Notes: generated by a model not told the origin, from the letters alone. 64,000 bases of DNA from Metapseudomonas otitidis (GCF_900111835.1 NZ_FOJP01000017.1:62001-126000), one strand, 5' to 3'. Shown: positions 17,336 through 27,424, numbered from the stretch's first letter. Made by a program: numbers and translations.

Positions 17336-18301
17336 TCAGGGTTGCTGGGCGACCTTGGCGGGCGGCGTCCAGATCACGTCCTTGATGCTGAGTTTTTTCG
17401 GGATCAGCTTCAGGTCGGTGAAGGTGTCGGCGATCTTCTGCTGCGCCGTGACCACCTCGGGGCTGAGGAACTGGGCGCCGTAGCCCTGGCGCTTCACCGC
17501 GATGGCGGTGATGTCCCTGGGCAGGCCGAGCAGCGGTGCGACCTGCTCGGTCACCTTGTCCGGGTCGGCCTTGGAGTCCTCGCCCACTGCGCGGACTTCC
17601 TCCACCAGGGCGCTGATCACCTGCGGGTGCTGGGTCGCGTAGTCACGGGTGGCCAGGTAGAACTGGTGGTTATCCACAAGCTGGCTGCCGTTGCGCAGGG
17701 TGCGCGCCTGCAGTTGTTGCTCGGCGGCGGCCTGGAAGGGGTCCCAGATCACCCAGGCATCGACGCTGCCACGCTCGAAGGCGGCGCGGGCATCGGCCGG
17801 GGGCAGGTACACGGGCTGGATGTCGCTGTACTTCAGGCCGGCTTCTTCGAGGGCACAGACCAGCAGGTAGTGCACGTTGGAGCCCTTGTTCAGGGCGACC
17901 TTCTTGCCGGCCAGGTCCTTCACCGACTGGATCGCCGAGCCCTTGGGCACGAGGATCGCCTCGCTGGTGGGCGCTGGCGGTTCGTAGGCGACGTAGAGCA
18001 GGTCGGCACCGGCAGCCTGGGCGAACACCGGCGGGGTCTCGCCGGTGACGCCGAAGTCGATGGAGCCGACGTTGAGGCCTTCCAGCAGCTGCGGGCCGCC
18101 GGGGAACTCGGTCCATTTGACGTCGATGCCCTGGGCGGCCAGGCGCTTCTCCAGGGAGCCCTTGGCCTTGAGCAGCACCAGGGTGCCGTACTTCTGGTAG
18201 CCGATCCGCAGGGTCTCGGCCTGTGCCTGTGTGATGGCGCCGAATGCCAGGGCCGCGGTGAACAGCGCAGCCAGGCTCCGACGCAAAGTGATGGTGCGCA
18301 T
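17336..18301 (-). CDS. ssuA: Aliphatic sulfonate-binding periplasmic protein
   Basis: 321 residues. The signal peptide is residues 1-28 (cleavage AQA-ET). The mature domain has [40 protein letters not shown] and [15 protein letters not shown], all characteristic of SsuA-type binding proteins. The start at 18301 gives the signal peptide; longer in-frame starts would overlap ssuE and destroy it. A 109-bp gap with a GC hairpin separates it from ssuD, which may raise ssuA mRNA relative to downstream genes. Confidence 0.94.
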   Translation of the reverse strand: MRTITLRRSLAALFTAALAFGAITQAQAETLRIGYQKYGTLVLLKAKGSLEKRLAAQGIDVKWTEFPGGPQLLEGLNVGSIDFGVTGETPPVFAQAAGADLLYVAYEPPAPTSEAILVPKGSAIQSVKDLAGKKVALNKGSNVHYLLVCALEEAGLKYSDIQPVYLPPADARAAFERGSVDAWVIWDPFQAAAEQQLQARTLRNGSQLVDNHQFYLATRDYATQHPQVISALVEEVRAVGEDSKADPDKVTEQVAPLLGLPRDITAIAVKRQGYGAQFLSPEVVTAQQKIADTFTDLKLIPKKLSIKDVIWTPPAKVAQQP

Positions 18302-18404
18302 GGCGCTCTCCTCGTACTTCGCTCGTGCTTGTGTGCGCCTGCTCGCCTCGTTGGCGGGAGAGTAAGGCCGGTTCGGTTGCTCCACAGGGAGCGGGTTGTT
18401 CGTG

Positions 18405-18980
18405 TCAGACGCTCCAGCGCGCGTGGCGCAGGGCGTTCGGGTCCAGCGGGCGCGGCTGGCGGGCCAGGGCCTGGTGGAACCGTTCAAGGGCTTCATCCAG
18501 GCGCTGTTCCAGGGACGGGGCCAGTTGCACCCCGCCATTCTCGAACGCCACCTGGCCGTCGTCGGCGAACACGCCGTGCTGCACGTCCTCGGCCTTGAGG
18601 GCCGCCAGGACCGGACGCAGGGCGTAGTCCACCGCCAGCATGTGGGCCTTGCTGCCGCCGGTGGCGATGGGCAGCACCACCTTGCCGGCCAGGGCCCGCT
18701 CGGGCAGCAGGTCCAGCAGGGTCTTCAGGGCGCCGGCGAGCGACGCCTTGTAGACCGGCGTGGCCACCAGCAGCCCGTCGGCCTGGCCGATCTGTTCGAT
18801 CAGGTGCTGCACGCGGGGGCTGTCGAAGCGCGCGTGCAGCAGGTCCTCGGCGGGGAAGTCGCGCACGGCGAACCCCGTCACCTCGACCCCGTGCCGCTCC
18901 AGCCAGTGCCGCGCACGCGCCACCAGGGCGGCGGATCGGGAATTCGGGCTGGGACTGCCGGATAGGGTCACCACCACCAT
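18405..18980 (-). CDS. ssuE: NAD(P)H-dependent FMN reductase
   Basis: 191 residues, flavodoxin-like fold. The phosphate-binding loop [13 protein letters not shown] is near the N-terminus, and [20 protein letters not shown] and [19 protein letters not shown] follow. It supplies reduced FMN to SsuD and possibly to the other flavin monooxygenase in this region. It starts 16 bp after lsfA, so both are likely in one transcript. Confidence 0.94.
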   Translation of the reverse strand: MVVVTLSGSPSPNSRSAALVARARHWLERHGVEVTGFAVRDFPAEDLLHARFDSPRVQHLIEQIGQADGLLVATPVYKASLAGALKTLLDLLPERALAGKVVLPIATGGSKAHMLAVDYALRPVLAALKAEDVQHGVFADDGQVAFENGGVQLAPSLEQRLDEALERFHQALARQPRPLDPNALRHARWSV

Positions 18981-18996
18981 GGTCGTGCCTCCAGGC

Positions 18997-19635
18997 TCAG
19001 CGGTTGGGCTGCGGGGTCAGGCGCAGGTAGGGGCGTACGGCCTTGTAGCCGCGGGGGAAGCGCTGCTTGATCTCGTCCTCGTCCTTGAGCGAGGGGACGA
19101 TCACCACGTCGTCGCCGTCCTGCCAGTTGGCCGGGGTGGCGACCTTGTGGTTGTCGGTCAGCTGCAGGGAGTCGATCACCCGCAGGATCTCGTTGAAGTT
19201 GCGGCCGGTGCTGGCCGGGTAGGTGATGATCAGCCGCACCTTCTTGTTCGGGTCGATGATGAACAGCGAACGCACGGTGAGGGTGTCGTTGGCGTTGGGG
19301 TGGATCAGGTCGTAGAGGTCGGACACCTTGCGGTCGGCGTCGGCGATGATCGGGAAGTTGACCACGGTGTTCTGGGTCTCGTTGATGTCATCGATCCAGC
19401 GGATGTGGGAGTCCACCGGGTCCACCGACAGGGCGATGGCCTTGACGCCGCGCGCGGCGAATTCGTCCTTGAGCTTGGCGGTCAGGCCCAGCTCGGTGGT
19501 GCACACCGGGGTGAAGTCCGCCGGGTGGGAGAAAAGGATGCCCCAGTTGCCACCGAGCCACTCATGGAAGCGGATGCGGCCTTCGCTGGAATCCTGTTCG
19601 AAGTCGGGGGCGATGTCGCCGAGTCGGATGGTCAT
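18997..19635 (-). CDS. lsfA: 1-Cys peroxiredoxin LsfA
   Basis: Reduces peroxides through a single peroxidatic cysteine. It has 212 residues, Prx6 class. C45 lies in [10 protein letters not shown] and there is no other cysteine, so it is a true 1-Cys enzyme needing an external reductant. LsfA was first described as a sulfate-starvation protein in P. putida and lies beside ssu there. Here it heads the lsfA-ssuEADCBF cluster. An AT-rich promoter precedes it. Confidence 0.94.
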   Translation of the reverse strand: MTIRLGDIAPDFEQDSSEGRIRFHEWLGGNWGILFSHPADFTPVCTTELGLTAKLKDEFAARGVKAIALSVDPVDSHIRWIDDINETQNTVVNFPIIADADRKVSDLYDLIHPNANDTLTVRSLFIIDPNKKVRLIITYPASTGRNFNEILRVIDSLQLTDNHKVATPANWQDGDDVVIVPSLKDEDEIKQRFPRGYKAVRPYLRLTPQPNR

Positions 19636-19961
19636 GGTGTGGCTCCTCTGTCGTGGGGTGGCGTTCCGTGGAGCTCACTATGCGCAAGGTTTTTGAAAAT
19701 TAAAAAGAATAAATGACAATTTATTTATAACTTTAAGAGCTATATAGATCGGCTCACTTCCCTCCTTGCAGGAGCGCGCGCTGCTCGCCAAATCCGTGCC
19801 CCGGACGACCGCCTTGCCTGGCGTCGTGGACCGGTTGGGACGCCGCACCGCACGCCAGGCGAACGCCCTCCCAGCAGGCCAACGCCCTGCCCTCCCCCGA
19901 ATCCCAGGCACAAAAAAGCCCCGCCTCCGCCAGGGGCGGAAGCGGGGCTCGATGACGCTGA
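19636..19961. promoter_or_regulatory. lsfA-ssu promoter region and porin terminator
   Basis: A 326-bp gap. The AT-rich part 19688-19748 contains TTATAAC (19725-19731), resembling half-sites of the CysB sulfur regulator, and would drive lsfA-ssu leftward. The rest, 19750-19911, shows nothing clear. The porin terminator is at 19912-19950. Confidence 0.55.
19912..19950 (-). terminator. Intrinsic terminator of the OprD-type porin gene
   Basis: Reading leftward, GAGCCCCGCTTCCGCCCC pairs with GGCGGAGGCGGGGC and is followed by TTTTTT. Confidence 0.88.
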
Positions 19962-21299
19962 TTACAGCAGGGTCAGGGTGTAGCTCAGGATCAGGCGGTT
20001 CTCGTCCTGGTCGCGGGTCACGTCGCTGCGCAGGGCAGCGTTACGCCAGGAGATGCCCAGGCCTTTCAGCGGGCCGTCCTGCAGGGTGTAGTCCAGGCGG
20101 AAGTCACGCTCCCACTCGCCCTGGCCACCGTTGGCGGTGTCGATGTTGTAGCCCTTCAGGTAGGTGCCGACGGCCTTCAGGCCCGGTACGCCGACCTTGG
20201 TGAAGTCGTAGCCGTACTCGGCCACCCAGGTGCGCTCGCCGGCGCTGAGGAACTTGCCGATCTGACGGTCGGTGATCAGGTAGGCGGTGGCACCGTCGCC
20301 CTGGTTCAGGAACGGGAAGGCGCTGTCGCCGGAGAGCTGCTGGTAGCCCAGGCTGGCGGCGTGGCTGCCCAGGGTGTAGGTGAACATGGCGCTCCAGGTG
20401 CGGTTGTCCACTTCACCGGTGGTGCGGTTGCCGCCGTAGTAGCCCGAAGCCACGTAGCCATCGGCACGGCCGGCGGCGCTGGAGTTCTTGCCGTCGGAGG
20501 TGTTGTAGAAGTAGCGCAGGTCGGACTTCAGGCTGCCCGGGCCGATCGGCAGGTTGTGGGTCAGGCCCAGGAAGTGCTGCTTGTAGAAGTCTTCCAGGTT
20601 GCCGTAGTAGTACTGCGCGGTGAGGTCCTTGGTGACCTTGTAGTCGCCACCGGCGAAGTAGAACTTGTTGCTGAACTGGCCGTTCCGGTAGTTGCTGGAG
20701 CTGTTGGCACCACCGATGGACAGGCCACGGGCGTCGCTGGAGTTACGGCCCTTGGCGTGCTCGAGCTGGCCACCGGTCAGGGTCAGGCCGTCGATCTCGT
20801 TGGAGGTGACCTGGCCACCTTCGAAGGTCTGCGGCAGCAGGCGACCGTCGTTGAAGGTCACCACCGGCAGCTTCGGTTGCAGGGTACCGATGCGCGCTTC
20901 GGTCTTGGAGAAGCGGACCTTGCCGGTCAGGCCCAAGCTGCTGAAGTTATCCACAGCGCGGCCATTGCTTTCGCTCGGGAACACCAGGCCGCCATAGGCA
21001 TTGCTGCCGTTGTTGTAGTGGGTGCCCTTGCCGGAATCCAGGCGCACACCCAGCAGGCCCAGGGCGTCAACGCCGAAGCCCACGGTGCCTTCGGTGTAGC
21101 CGGAGGTGTAGTTGAGGATGAAGCCCTGGCCCCACTCTTCCTGCTTGGACGGAGCGTTATTGAACTGACGATTGTCCTGGTTGATGTAGAAATTGCGCAG
21201 GCCGAGGGTGGCCTTGCTGTCTTCGATGAAACCGCCTGCAACGGCCTGTTGGGCCAGCAGGCCGCCAGCGATGGCCAGGGCCAGGGTAGATTTGTTCAT
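19962..21299 (-). CDS. OprD family outer-membrane porin
   Basis: 445 residues. The signal peptide is residues 1-21 (MNKSTLALAIAGGLLAQQAV, cut after A21). GFIEDSKATLGLRNFYINQD and EEWGQGFILNYTSGYTEGTV are the characteristic OprD start, and the protein ends in a typical barrel strand (LILSYTLTLL). OprD-family proteins are 18-strand channels for small carboxylates or amino acids. Its place between the ssu and tau operons suggests sulfonate or taurine entry. That substrate is inferred. OprE-like is possible. Confidence 0.9.
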   Translation of the reverse strand: MNKSTLALAIAGGLLAQQAVAGGFIEDSKATLGLRNFYINQDNRQFNNAPSKQEEWGQGFILNYTSGYTEGTVGFGVDALGLLGVRLDSGKGTHYNNGSNAYGGLVFPSESNGRAVDNFSSLGLTGKVRFSKTEARIGTLQPKLPVVTFNDGRLLPQTFEGGQVTSNEIDGLTLTGGQLEHAKGRNSSDARGLSIGGANSSSNYRNGQFSNKFYFAGGDYKVTKDLTAQYYYGNLEDFYKQHFLGLTHNLPIGPGSLKSDLRYFYNTSDGKNSSAAGRADGYVASGYYGGNRTTGEVDNRTWSAMFTYTLGSHAASLGYQQLSGDSAFPFLNQGDGATAYLITDRQIGKFLSAGERTWVAEYGYDFTKVGVPGLKAVGTYLKGYNIDTANGGQGEWERDFRLDYTLQDGPLKGLGISWRNAALRSDVTRDQDENRLILSYTLTLL

Positions 21300-21848
21300 G
21301 CAATGCTCCAGTGGTGCGTGTTTCTAGGTTGTTCTGGTCGGTGACGTGCACACCGCTATGTACAGACGACTAGCGAAGTGGAATGACCCGTGGGTCAGAA
21401 AATCCCCGTAGCGCCCCTTGCAGTGGGCCTGCCTCAGGTGGCGGCCAATCTAGGACAAGGGATTTAATTCTTAAAAAGAATTTATCGTCACGTTGTTGTA
21501 ACTAAATCGAATAAAACGCCTGATAGCCTCCCTCTGGCGGGGAGCTGCCCGTGGACGGGTCACATCAGTTACTCGAAAGGGCGCGCAAATTACCGACTTT
21601 GGTCGCCTGGCGCCATCCCCAATGACTCGGCAGCGGACGGAATTCGCAGTCCCACGCCTCTCCTGGCCTGCAAAGGCCTCGGCACCCTCACGGCCGCTCA
21701 TAAACTAATAACCAAATAGTATTTATTGAGCTGTTTTTAGATCATTTAGATTTCGCTTCACCGGACCACCGGACTCCCAGCACCACCCCCCTATTCCAGT
21801 CCCGTGGCCCGGCCTCGCGCCGGCCAGCCGCCCGTGAGGAGCACCACC
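21300..21848. promoter_or_regulatory. Divergent regulatory region, porin / tauABCD
   Basis: 549 bp without a gene. The porin side has a perfect inverted repeat AATTCTT-AAA-AAGAATT (21466-21482) followed by TTGTAAC. The tau side has TAATAAC at 21706-21712 and an AT-rich stretch to 21750. The GC-rich middle (21540-21690) shows nothing clear. The AT-rich boxes are plausible CysB-type control sites. Confidence 0.5.
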
Positions 21849-22829
21849 ATGAATCGTTCCCCCTTCGCCCGCCGCCTGCTGGCGGCCCTGACCGTCGGCG
21901 GTCTGGCCCTGAGCGCCCACGCTGCCGATTTCACCGTCGCCTACCAGACCACCGTGGACCCGGCGAAAGTCGCCCAGGCCGACGGCGCCTATGAAAAGGC
22001 CAGCCACGCCAAGATCGACTGGCGCAAGTTCGACAGCGGCGCCGAAGTCATCACCGCCGTCGCCTCCGGTGACGTGCAGATCGGCTACGTCGGCTCCAGC
22101 CCCCTGGCGGCGGCCGCCACCCGCCAGCTGCCGATCCAGACCTTCCTCATCGCCACCCAGATCGGCGACGCCGAGGCCCTGGTCGCCCGCAACGGCGCCG
22201 GCATCACCAAGCCCGAGGACCTGGTCGGCAAGAAGATCGCCGTGCCCTTCGTCTCCACCGGCCACTACAGCCTGCTGGCCGCCCTCAAGCACTGGAAGAT
22301 CGACCCGAGCAAGGTGACCATCCTCAACCTCGCGCCGCCGGCCATCATCGCCGCCTGGCAGCGCGGCGACATCGACGCCACCTACGTCTGGGACCCGGCG
22401 CTCGGCGTGGCCAAGGCCAACGGCAAGGTGCTGATCAGCTCCGGTGAGCTGGGCAAGCTCGGCGCCCCGACCTTCGACGCCTGGATCGTGCGCAAGGACT
22501 TCGCCGAGAAGCACCCCGAGGCGGTCCGCGCCTTCGCCAAGGTGACCCTCGACGCCTACGCCGACTACCGCAAGGACCCGCAAGCCTGGCTGGCCGACAA
22601 GGCCAACATCGACAAGGTGGTGAAGCTCTCCGGCGCCAAGGCCGAGGACATCCCGCTGCTGCTGCAGGGCAACGTCTTCCCGCTGGCCGCCGACCAGGTC
22701 ACCGCCCTCGGCGCGCCAACCACCCAGGCCATCAACCAGACCGCCACCTTCCTCAAGGAGCAGGGCAAGGTCGATGCGGTGCTGCCGGACTACGCCCCCT
22801 ACGTGAGCGCCAAGTACGTCACCAACTGA
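21849..22829 (+). CDS. tauA: Taurine-binding periplasmic protein
   Basis: 326 residues. The signal peptide is residues 1-25 (SAHA-ADF). The mature domain has ADFTVAYQTTVDPAKVAQAD and the downstream DSGAEVITAVASGDVQIGYV, matching TauA. The start at 21849 has GAGGAG about 10 bp upstream. First gene of tauABCD; a 129-bp gap containing a long hairpin separates it from tauB. Confidence 0.94.
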   Translation: MNRSPFARRLLAALTVGGLALSAHAADFTVAYQTTVDPAKVAQADGAYEKASHAKIDWRKFDSGAEVITAVASGDVQIGYVGSSPLAAAATRQLPIQTFLIATQIGDAEALVARNGAGITKPEDLVGKKIAVPFVSTGHYSLLAALKHWKIDPSKVTILNLAPPAIIAAWQRGDIDATYVWDPALGVAKANGKVLISSGELGKLGAPTFDAWIVRKDFAEKHPEAVRAFAKVTLDAYADYRKDPQAWLADKANIDKVVKLSGAKAEDIPLLLQGNVFPLAADQVTALGAPTTQAINQTATFLKEQGKVDAVLPDYAPYVSAKYVTN

Positions 22830-22858
22830 TCGGCTGCGCGTCGGCGGGGCGTTGTTGA

Positions 22859-22900
22859 AAACGACCTGGGCTTGCTCACCTGCAGCAGCCCCGGTCGTTT
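22859..22900 (+). other. Intercistronic hairpin tauA-tauB
   Basis: AAACGACCTGGGCT (22859-22872) pairs with AGCCCCGGTCGTTT (22887-22900), 13 of 14 positions, ending in TTT with a 14-nt loop. Its position after the binding-protein gene suggests partial termination or 3' protection, raising tauA over tauBCD. Confidence 0.65.
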
Positions 22901-22958
22901 GCGACTGGCCCCGCTCCAACTCGCTCGATCCGACACATTCAGAAGAGCGTCGAAGAAA

Positions 22959-23741
22959 ATGGCCTTACTCCAGCTGGAGCGCATCAGCGCACAGTACCCC
23001 GGCACGGCCGAGCCGGTACTGACCGACATTTCCCTCTCCCTCGGGCCACAGCAGCTGCTGGTCGCCCTGGGGCCTTCCGGCAGCGGCAAGACCACGCTGC
23101 TCAACCTCATCGCCGGCTTCGTGCCCCCCAGCGACGGCCGCATCAGCCTCGACGGCAAGCCCGTTCAGGGCCCCTCCGCCGAGCGCGGCGTGGTGTTCCA
23201 GGACGACGCCCTGCTGCCCTGGCAGAACGTCCTCGGCAACGTCGCCTTCGGCCTCGAACTGGCCGGCGTGCCCCGTGCGCGGCGCGAAGCCAAGGCCCGC
23301 GAGATGCTCGCCCTGGTCGACCTCGCCGGCTTCGAGAAGCGGCAGGTCTGGGAACTCTCCGGGGGCCAGCGCCAGCGCGTCGGCATCGCCCGGGCCCTGG
23401 CCGCCGACCCGCGCGTGCTGCTGATGGACGAACCCTTCGGCGCCCTCGACGCCTTCACCCGCGAACAGATGCAGGAACTGCTGCTGCAGGTCTGGCAGCG
23501 CGCCGCCAAGCCGGTGTTCCTGATCACCCACGACATCGAGGAAGCGGTGTTCCTCGCCACCGACCTGATCCTCCTGTCACCCAATCCCGGCCGCATCAGC
23601 GAGCGCCTGACCCTCGACTTCGGCCGCCGCTACGCCGCCGGCGAGAGCGCACGGGCGATCAAGTCCGACCGGGCCTTCATCGAAACCCGCGAACACGTCC
23701 TCGCCCAGGTCTTCGCCGAACGGCAAAGGAGAAGCGCATGA
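22959..23741 (+). CDS. tauB: Taurine ABC transporter ATPase
   Basis: 260 residues. Walker [10 protein letters not shown] is at 38-46. [20 protein letters not shown] is the Q-loop region typical of TauB/SsuB. The signature is [15 protein letters not shown] and Walker B is [16 protein letters not shown]. The start at 22959 ([15 protein letters not shown]) is preceded by a weak purine-rich site (GAAGAAA). Its stop overlaps the tauC start (ATGA). Confidence 0.94.
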   Translation: MALLQLERISAQYPGTAEPVLTDISLSLGPQQLLVALGPSGSGKTTLLNLIAGFVPPSDGRISLDGKPVQGPSAERGVVFQDDALLPWQNVLGNVAFGLELAGVPRARREAKAREMLALVDLAGFEKRQVWELSGGQRQRVGIARALAADPRVLLMDEPFGALDAFTREQMQELLLQVWQRAAKPVFLITHDIEEAVFLATDLILLSPNPGRISERLTLDFGRRYAAGESARAIKSDRAFIETREHVLAQVFAERQRRSA

Positions 23742-24568
23742 GCAGCCTCGACCTGCCCCTGCCGGAAAACAAGGCAGCGGCCCCCGCACCCCGCACCTGG
23801 CGCCTCTCCACCTTCGCCATCAGCAGCCTGACCCTCGTCGGCTTGCTGCTGGCCTGGTGGGCGGTGACCACCGCCGGCCTGATCGAGCCGCTGTTCCTGC
23901 CCAGCCCCCAGGCGGTGCTGCGCAAGGGCTGGCAGCTGGCCACCCAGGGCTACATGGATTCCAGCCTCTGGGCGCACCTGCTGGCGAGCCTGGCGCGCAT
24001 CGGCACCGCCCTGCTGGCCGCCGTGCTCACCGCCATCCCGCTGGGCATCGCCATCGGCCGCAACCGCATCGCCCACGGCATCTTCGACCCGCTGATCGAG
24101 TTCTACCGGCCGATCCCGCCGCTGGCCTACCTGCCGCTGATCGTCATCTGGTGCGGCATCGGCGAGCTGTCCAAGGTGCTGCTGATCTTCCTCGCCATCT
24201 TCGCCCCCATCGCCATCGCCACCGCCACCGGCGTGCGCAACGTCAACCCGGCGCGCCTGCGCGCGGCGCAGTCACTCGGAGCCACCCCGGCGCAGCTGAT
24301 CCGCCACGTGGTCCTGCCCAGCGCCCTGCCGGACATCCTCACCGGCGTGCGCATCGGCCTCGGCGTCGGCTGGTCGACCCTGGTCGCCGCCGAACTGGTG
24401 GCCGCCACCCAGGGCCTCGGCTTCATGGTCCAGTCGGCCGCGCAGTTCCTGGTCACCGACGTCGTGGTGCTCGGCATCCTGGTCATCGCCCTGGTCGCCT
24501 TCGCCCTGGAACTCGGCCTGCGCACCCTGCAACGCAAGCTCGTGCCCTGGCACGGGCAGAACCACTGA
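23738..24568 (+). CDS. tauC: Taurine ABC transporter permease
   Basis: 276 residues with about six membrane helices. The permease coupling loop is visible ([20 protein letters not shown], followed by [20 protein letters not shown]). A roughly 25-residue Pro/Ala-rich cytoplasmic N-terminus precedes the first helix. The start is coupled to tauB by an ATGA overlap, and tauD begins 12 bp downstream. Confidence 0.94.
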   Translation: MSSLDLPLPENKAAAPAPRTWRLSTFAISSLTLVGLLLAWWAVTTAGLIEPLFLPSPQAVLRKGWQLATQGYMDSSLWAHLLASLARIGTALLAAVLTAIPLGIAIGRNRIAHGIFDPLIEFYRPIPPLAYLPLIVIWCGIGELSKVLLIFLAIFAPIAIATATGVRNVNPARLRAAQSLGATPAQLIRHVVLPSALPDILTGVRIGLGVGWSTLVAAELVAATQGLGFMVQSAAQFLVTDVVVLGILVIALVAFALELGLRTLQRKLVPWHGQNH

Positions 24569-24580
24569 TCGAGGCCCGTC

Positions 24581-25414
24581 ATGCCCCTGCACATCACCCC
24601 CCTCAGCCCCGCCCTCGGCGCCCTCGTCGGCGGCGTCGACCTGCGCGAGCCGCTGAGTGCCGAACACCGCGATGGCATCGAGGCCGCCCTGCTCAAGCAC
24701 CAGGTGCTGTTCTTCCGCGCCCAGCCCCTGGCGCCCACCCAGCAGGCACGCTTCGCCGCCCAGTTCGGCGACCTGCACATCCACCCCATCTACCCCAACA
24801 TCCCCGAGCAGCCGGAAGTGCTGGTGCTCGACACCGCCGTCACCGACGTGCGCGACAACGCCCTCTGGCACACCGACGTGACCTTCATGGAAACCCCGGC
24901 CCTGGGCGCCGTGCTCAGCGCCAAGCTGCTGCCGCCGGTGGGAGGCGACACCCTCTGGGCCAGCAGCAGCGCCGCCTTGGAGGCGCTGTCGGCGCCGCTG
25001 CAGCGGATGCTCGAAGGCCTCACCGCCACCCACGACCTGGCCCGCTCCTTCCCTGAGGAGCGCTTCAGCCTGACGGCGGAGGAACGCGAGAAGCTGGAAG
25101 CGGCCAAGCGCAAGCACCCGCCGGTGAGCCACCCGGTGGTGCGCACCCACCCGGTCACCGGGCGCAAGGGGCTGTTCGTCAGCGAAGGCTTCACCACCCG
25201 CATCAACGAGCTGTCGGCGGCGGAAAGCGACGCCCTGCTGCGTTTCCTCTTCGCCCACGCCACCCGCCCGGAGTTCACCCTGCGCTGGCGCTGGCAGGAG
25301 AACGACGTGGCCTTCTGGGACAACCGCATCACCCAGCACTTCGCCGTCGACGACTACCGACCCGCCCGCCGCGTGATGCACCGCGCCACCATCCTCGGCG
25401 ACAAGCCGTTCTGA
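24581..25414 (+). CDS. tauD: Taurine dioxygenase
   Basis: Fe(II)/2-oxoglutarate-dependent enzyme that converts taurine to aminoacetaldehyde and sulfite. It has 277 residues. The iron triad is visible as H97-x-D99 (ALWHTDVTF) and H253 ([11 protein letters not shown]), with R268 positioned for 2-oxoglutarate as in E. coli TauD. It is the last gene of tauABCD. A GC hairpin (about 25424-25445) follows without a T-run. Confidence 0.95.
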   Translation: MPLHITPLSPALGALVGGVDLREPLSAEHRDGIEAALLKHQVLFFRAQPLAPTQQARFAAQFGDLHIHPIYPNIPEQPEVLVLDTAVTDVRDNALWHTDVTFMETPALGAVLSAKLLPPVGGDTLWASSSAALEALSAPLQRMLEGLTATHDLARSFPEERFSLTAEEREKLEAAKRKHPPVSHPVVRTHPVTGRKGLFVSEGFTTRINELSAAESDALLRFLFAHATRPEFTLRWRWQENDVAFWDNRITQHFAVDDYRPARRVMHRATILGDKPF

Positions 25415-25786
25415 ACGGTCCCCTCCCGCTCCGATACGGAGCGGGGGCGAGCCGCTTGTCCACCGATCTTCGGACGGGTCCGAATGGCCTTCTGCCAGCC
25501 TTTTGCCAAGGCGCAACACAGTTCCTGAAACCGGTGTGAACGTCGTTGCAAAGCTGGCCGTTGACCCCTTTTGCGGGTGGAACTATCGCTATGCTGAGGC
25601 CCCTAACAGGCTGTTGAAGAAACTAACTGCGTTGTCGTTGCGGCGTTGAAAACGCCCTCAAAATGCTCATTTACGACCGTAAACTGCGCTTTTTCGGACG
25701 TTTTCGCCTTGCATCGGCTGCCTCGTTCACGTTTTTCAACGGCCTGTTAAAGCAGTGTGTTCCACCACCGTCAGGGCCCGTCAGCC
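25415..25786. other. 372-bp intergenic region after tauD
   Basis: It contains the post-tauD hairpin CCCGCTCCG-ATA-CGGAGCGGG, an unremarkable stretch 25450-25600, and the structured repeat copy 2 (25604-25749). I see no gene. Confidence 0.6.
25604..25749. repeat. Structured repeat with inverted arms, copy 2
   Basis: The left arm TAACAGGCTGTTGAAGAAAC (25604-25623) and right arm (25731-25749) are complementary with one mismatch and a one-base bulge. The core matches the 1233-1340 core closely, including TGCTCATTTAC and GTAAACTGCGCTTTTTCG. The arms differ completely from those of copy 1, yet each pair is internally complementary. Confidence 0.85.
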
Positions 25787-26182
25787 ATGAGTGCAGCCAT
25801 CTACATCGTTCCTGAGAAACCCGTCGCCGGGCTCGATGATTTCGTCCACGGCAGTACCGTCGTCCAGGTGGACGAAGTCGAGGTCGACGACCTCTGCAAA
25901 CGGCTCAAGGTGAAGTCGCTGTGGGACTTCGTCAGCCAGGATCCAAACGAGTTCGCCGACCTGCTCGAAGGCCTCGAACTGGACGACCAGCTCGCCTGCG
26001 AGCAGTGGTTCAGCCCCGAGGACGGGCTGCGCACCGTGCGTGCCCTGCAGGGGCACCTGGTGAGCCAGCCGCGTTCGCTGTCCAACGCCGATGCCTTCCT
26101 CGAAGACCTGCAGGACTACGAGTGGGTGCTCAGCGCCCTCGCCGAGCAGGACGTGCGCTGGCATTTCGCCGTCGCCGTCTGA
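25787..26182 (+). CDS. Conserved hypothetical protein
   Basis: 131 residues, acidic, with no signal peptide or membrane segment. It starts MSAAIYIVPEKPVAGLDDFV and contains KVKSLWDFVSQDPNEFADLL. I do not recognise a characterised domain. It may be a small cytoplasmic protein of the DUF type found in Pseudomonas. The ATG at 25787 follows TCAGCC, a weak ribosome site. It is convergent with the PLP enzyme gene, so it is not part of the tau operon or the lyase unit. Confidence 0.65.
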   Translation: MSAAIYIVPEKPVAGLDDFVHGSTVVQVDEVEVDDLCKRLKVKSLWDFVSQDPNEFADLLEGLELDDQLACEQWFSPEDGLRTVRALQGHLVSQPRSLSNADAFLEDLQDYEWVLSALAEQDVRWHFAVAV

Positions 26183-26206
26183 GCCCTCCCCCGGGCCCGG
26201 GGCCGG

Positions 26207-27397
26207 TCAGAGCCGGTCCAGGGCCTGCACGAAGTCGCCGATGATGTCGGCAGCATCCTCGATCCCCACCGACACGCGGATGGTCCCCTCGTGGATGTCC
26301 AACTCCGCCAGGGCCTCGGCCGACAGGGCGCGGTGGCTGGTCTTGCCCGGGTGGGTGATGCTGCTGGCCACGCCGGCCAGCGAGGGCGCGAACGCGGTGC
26401 GCTGCAGGCCGCGGATCAGGCCGTCCACCTCCACCAGGCCACCCTTGAGGGTGAAGCTCAGCATGCCCGAGGCGCCCTTGGGGAACAGCCGCTGGGCCAG
26501 CGCGAAGTCCGGGTGCGAGGGCAGCCCCGGGTAGAACACCTTCGCCACCTGCGGATGGGCCTCCAGCGCTTCGGCCAGGGCCTGGGCGTTGGCCGAGTGC
26601 GCCTTCATGCGCAGGGCCAGGGTCTTGGCGCCACGGAAGGTCAGCCAGGCTTCGAAGGGGCTGGAACTGCCGCCGGCATTGATCTGGAAGCGCCGTGCCT
26701 GGGCGATCCACTCGGCGTCGCCGACGAGGATGCCGCCGGTGGCATCGCTGTGGCCGTTGAGGTACTTGGTGGTGCTGTGCAGCACCAGGTCGGCGCCAGC
26801 GGCCAGCGGGTTGTAGAGCGCCGGCGAGAGGAAGGTGTTGTCCACCAGCAGCTTGAGCCCGTGGGCCTTGGCCAGCTTGGCCAGGGCGGGGATGTCGCTG
26901 ATGCGCACCAGCGGGTTGGAGGCCGTCTCGGTGTAGATCAGCCGCGTGGCCGGGGTGATGGCCGCCTCCACCGCCGCCAGGTCGTTGATCTCCACCAGGG
27001 TGGCGCTGATGCCGAAGCGCGCCAGCTCCTTCTCGATCAGGCTCTGGGTGGTGCCGTACAGCTCGCGGCTGGCGATCAGGTGGTCGCCGGCATTCAGCCG
27101 CCCCAGCAGCGCCGCGCTCACCGAAGCCATGCCGGAGGCGGAGAACAGCGCCGCCTCGCCGCCTTCCAGGTCCCGCACCAGCTGCTCCAGCGCCGCCTGG
27201 TTGGGGTTGGCGATGCGGGTGTACATGTAGTTGTCCGGGTTGCCGGCGAGGAAGTCGTCCACCTGCTCCAGGTTGTCGTAGACGAACACCGAGGACTCGT
27301 AGATGGGCAGCGTCTTCGGGCGGGTGACCATCTGCTGGTCGACGTCGTTGCCGCTGTGCACCGCGCGGGTGGAAAGGCCGGGTCTGGATTCAGGCAT
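26207..27397 (-). CDS. PLP-dependent Cys/Met-metabolism enzyme (cystathionine gamma-lyase/synthase or methionine gamma-lyase class)
   Basis: 396 residues, fold-type I PLP enzyme. The PLP lysine K211 is in LHSTTKYLNGHSD, D186 is in LLVDNTFLSPALY, and the phosphate-binding Y59/R61 are in YMYTRIANPNQAALE. The start at 27397 (MPESRPGLSTRAVHSG) has GGAGGA upstream. It lies downstream of a MetQ-type binding protein on the same strand, suggesting it acts on imported methionine or a related thioether. The exact reaction (lyase or synthase) cannot be decided by eye. Confidence 0.85.
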   Translation of the reverse strand: MPESRPGLSTRAVHSGNDVDQQMVTRPKTLPIYESSVFVYDNLEQVDDFLAGNPDNYMYTRIANPNQAALEQLVRDLEGGEAALFSASGMASVSAALLGRLNAGDHLIASRELYGTTQSLIEKELARFGISATLVEINDLAAVEAAITPATRLIYTETASNPLVRISDIPALAKLAKAHGLKLLVDNTFLSPALYNPLAAGADLVLHSTTKYLNGHSDATGGILVGDAEWIAQARRFQINAGGSSSPFEAWLTFRGAKTLALRMKAHSANAQALAEALEAHPQVAKVFYPGLPSHPDFALAQRLFPKGASGMLSFTLKGGLVEVDGLIRGLQRTAFAPSLAGVASSITHPGKTSHRALSAEALAELDIHEGTIRVSVGIEDAADIIGDFVQALDRL

Positions 27398-27424
27398 GGA
27401 GTCCTCCGAGAAATCGTGCGGAAT

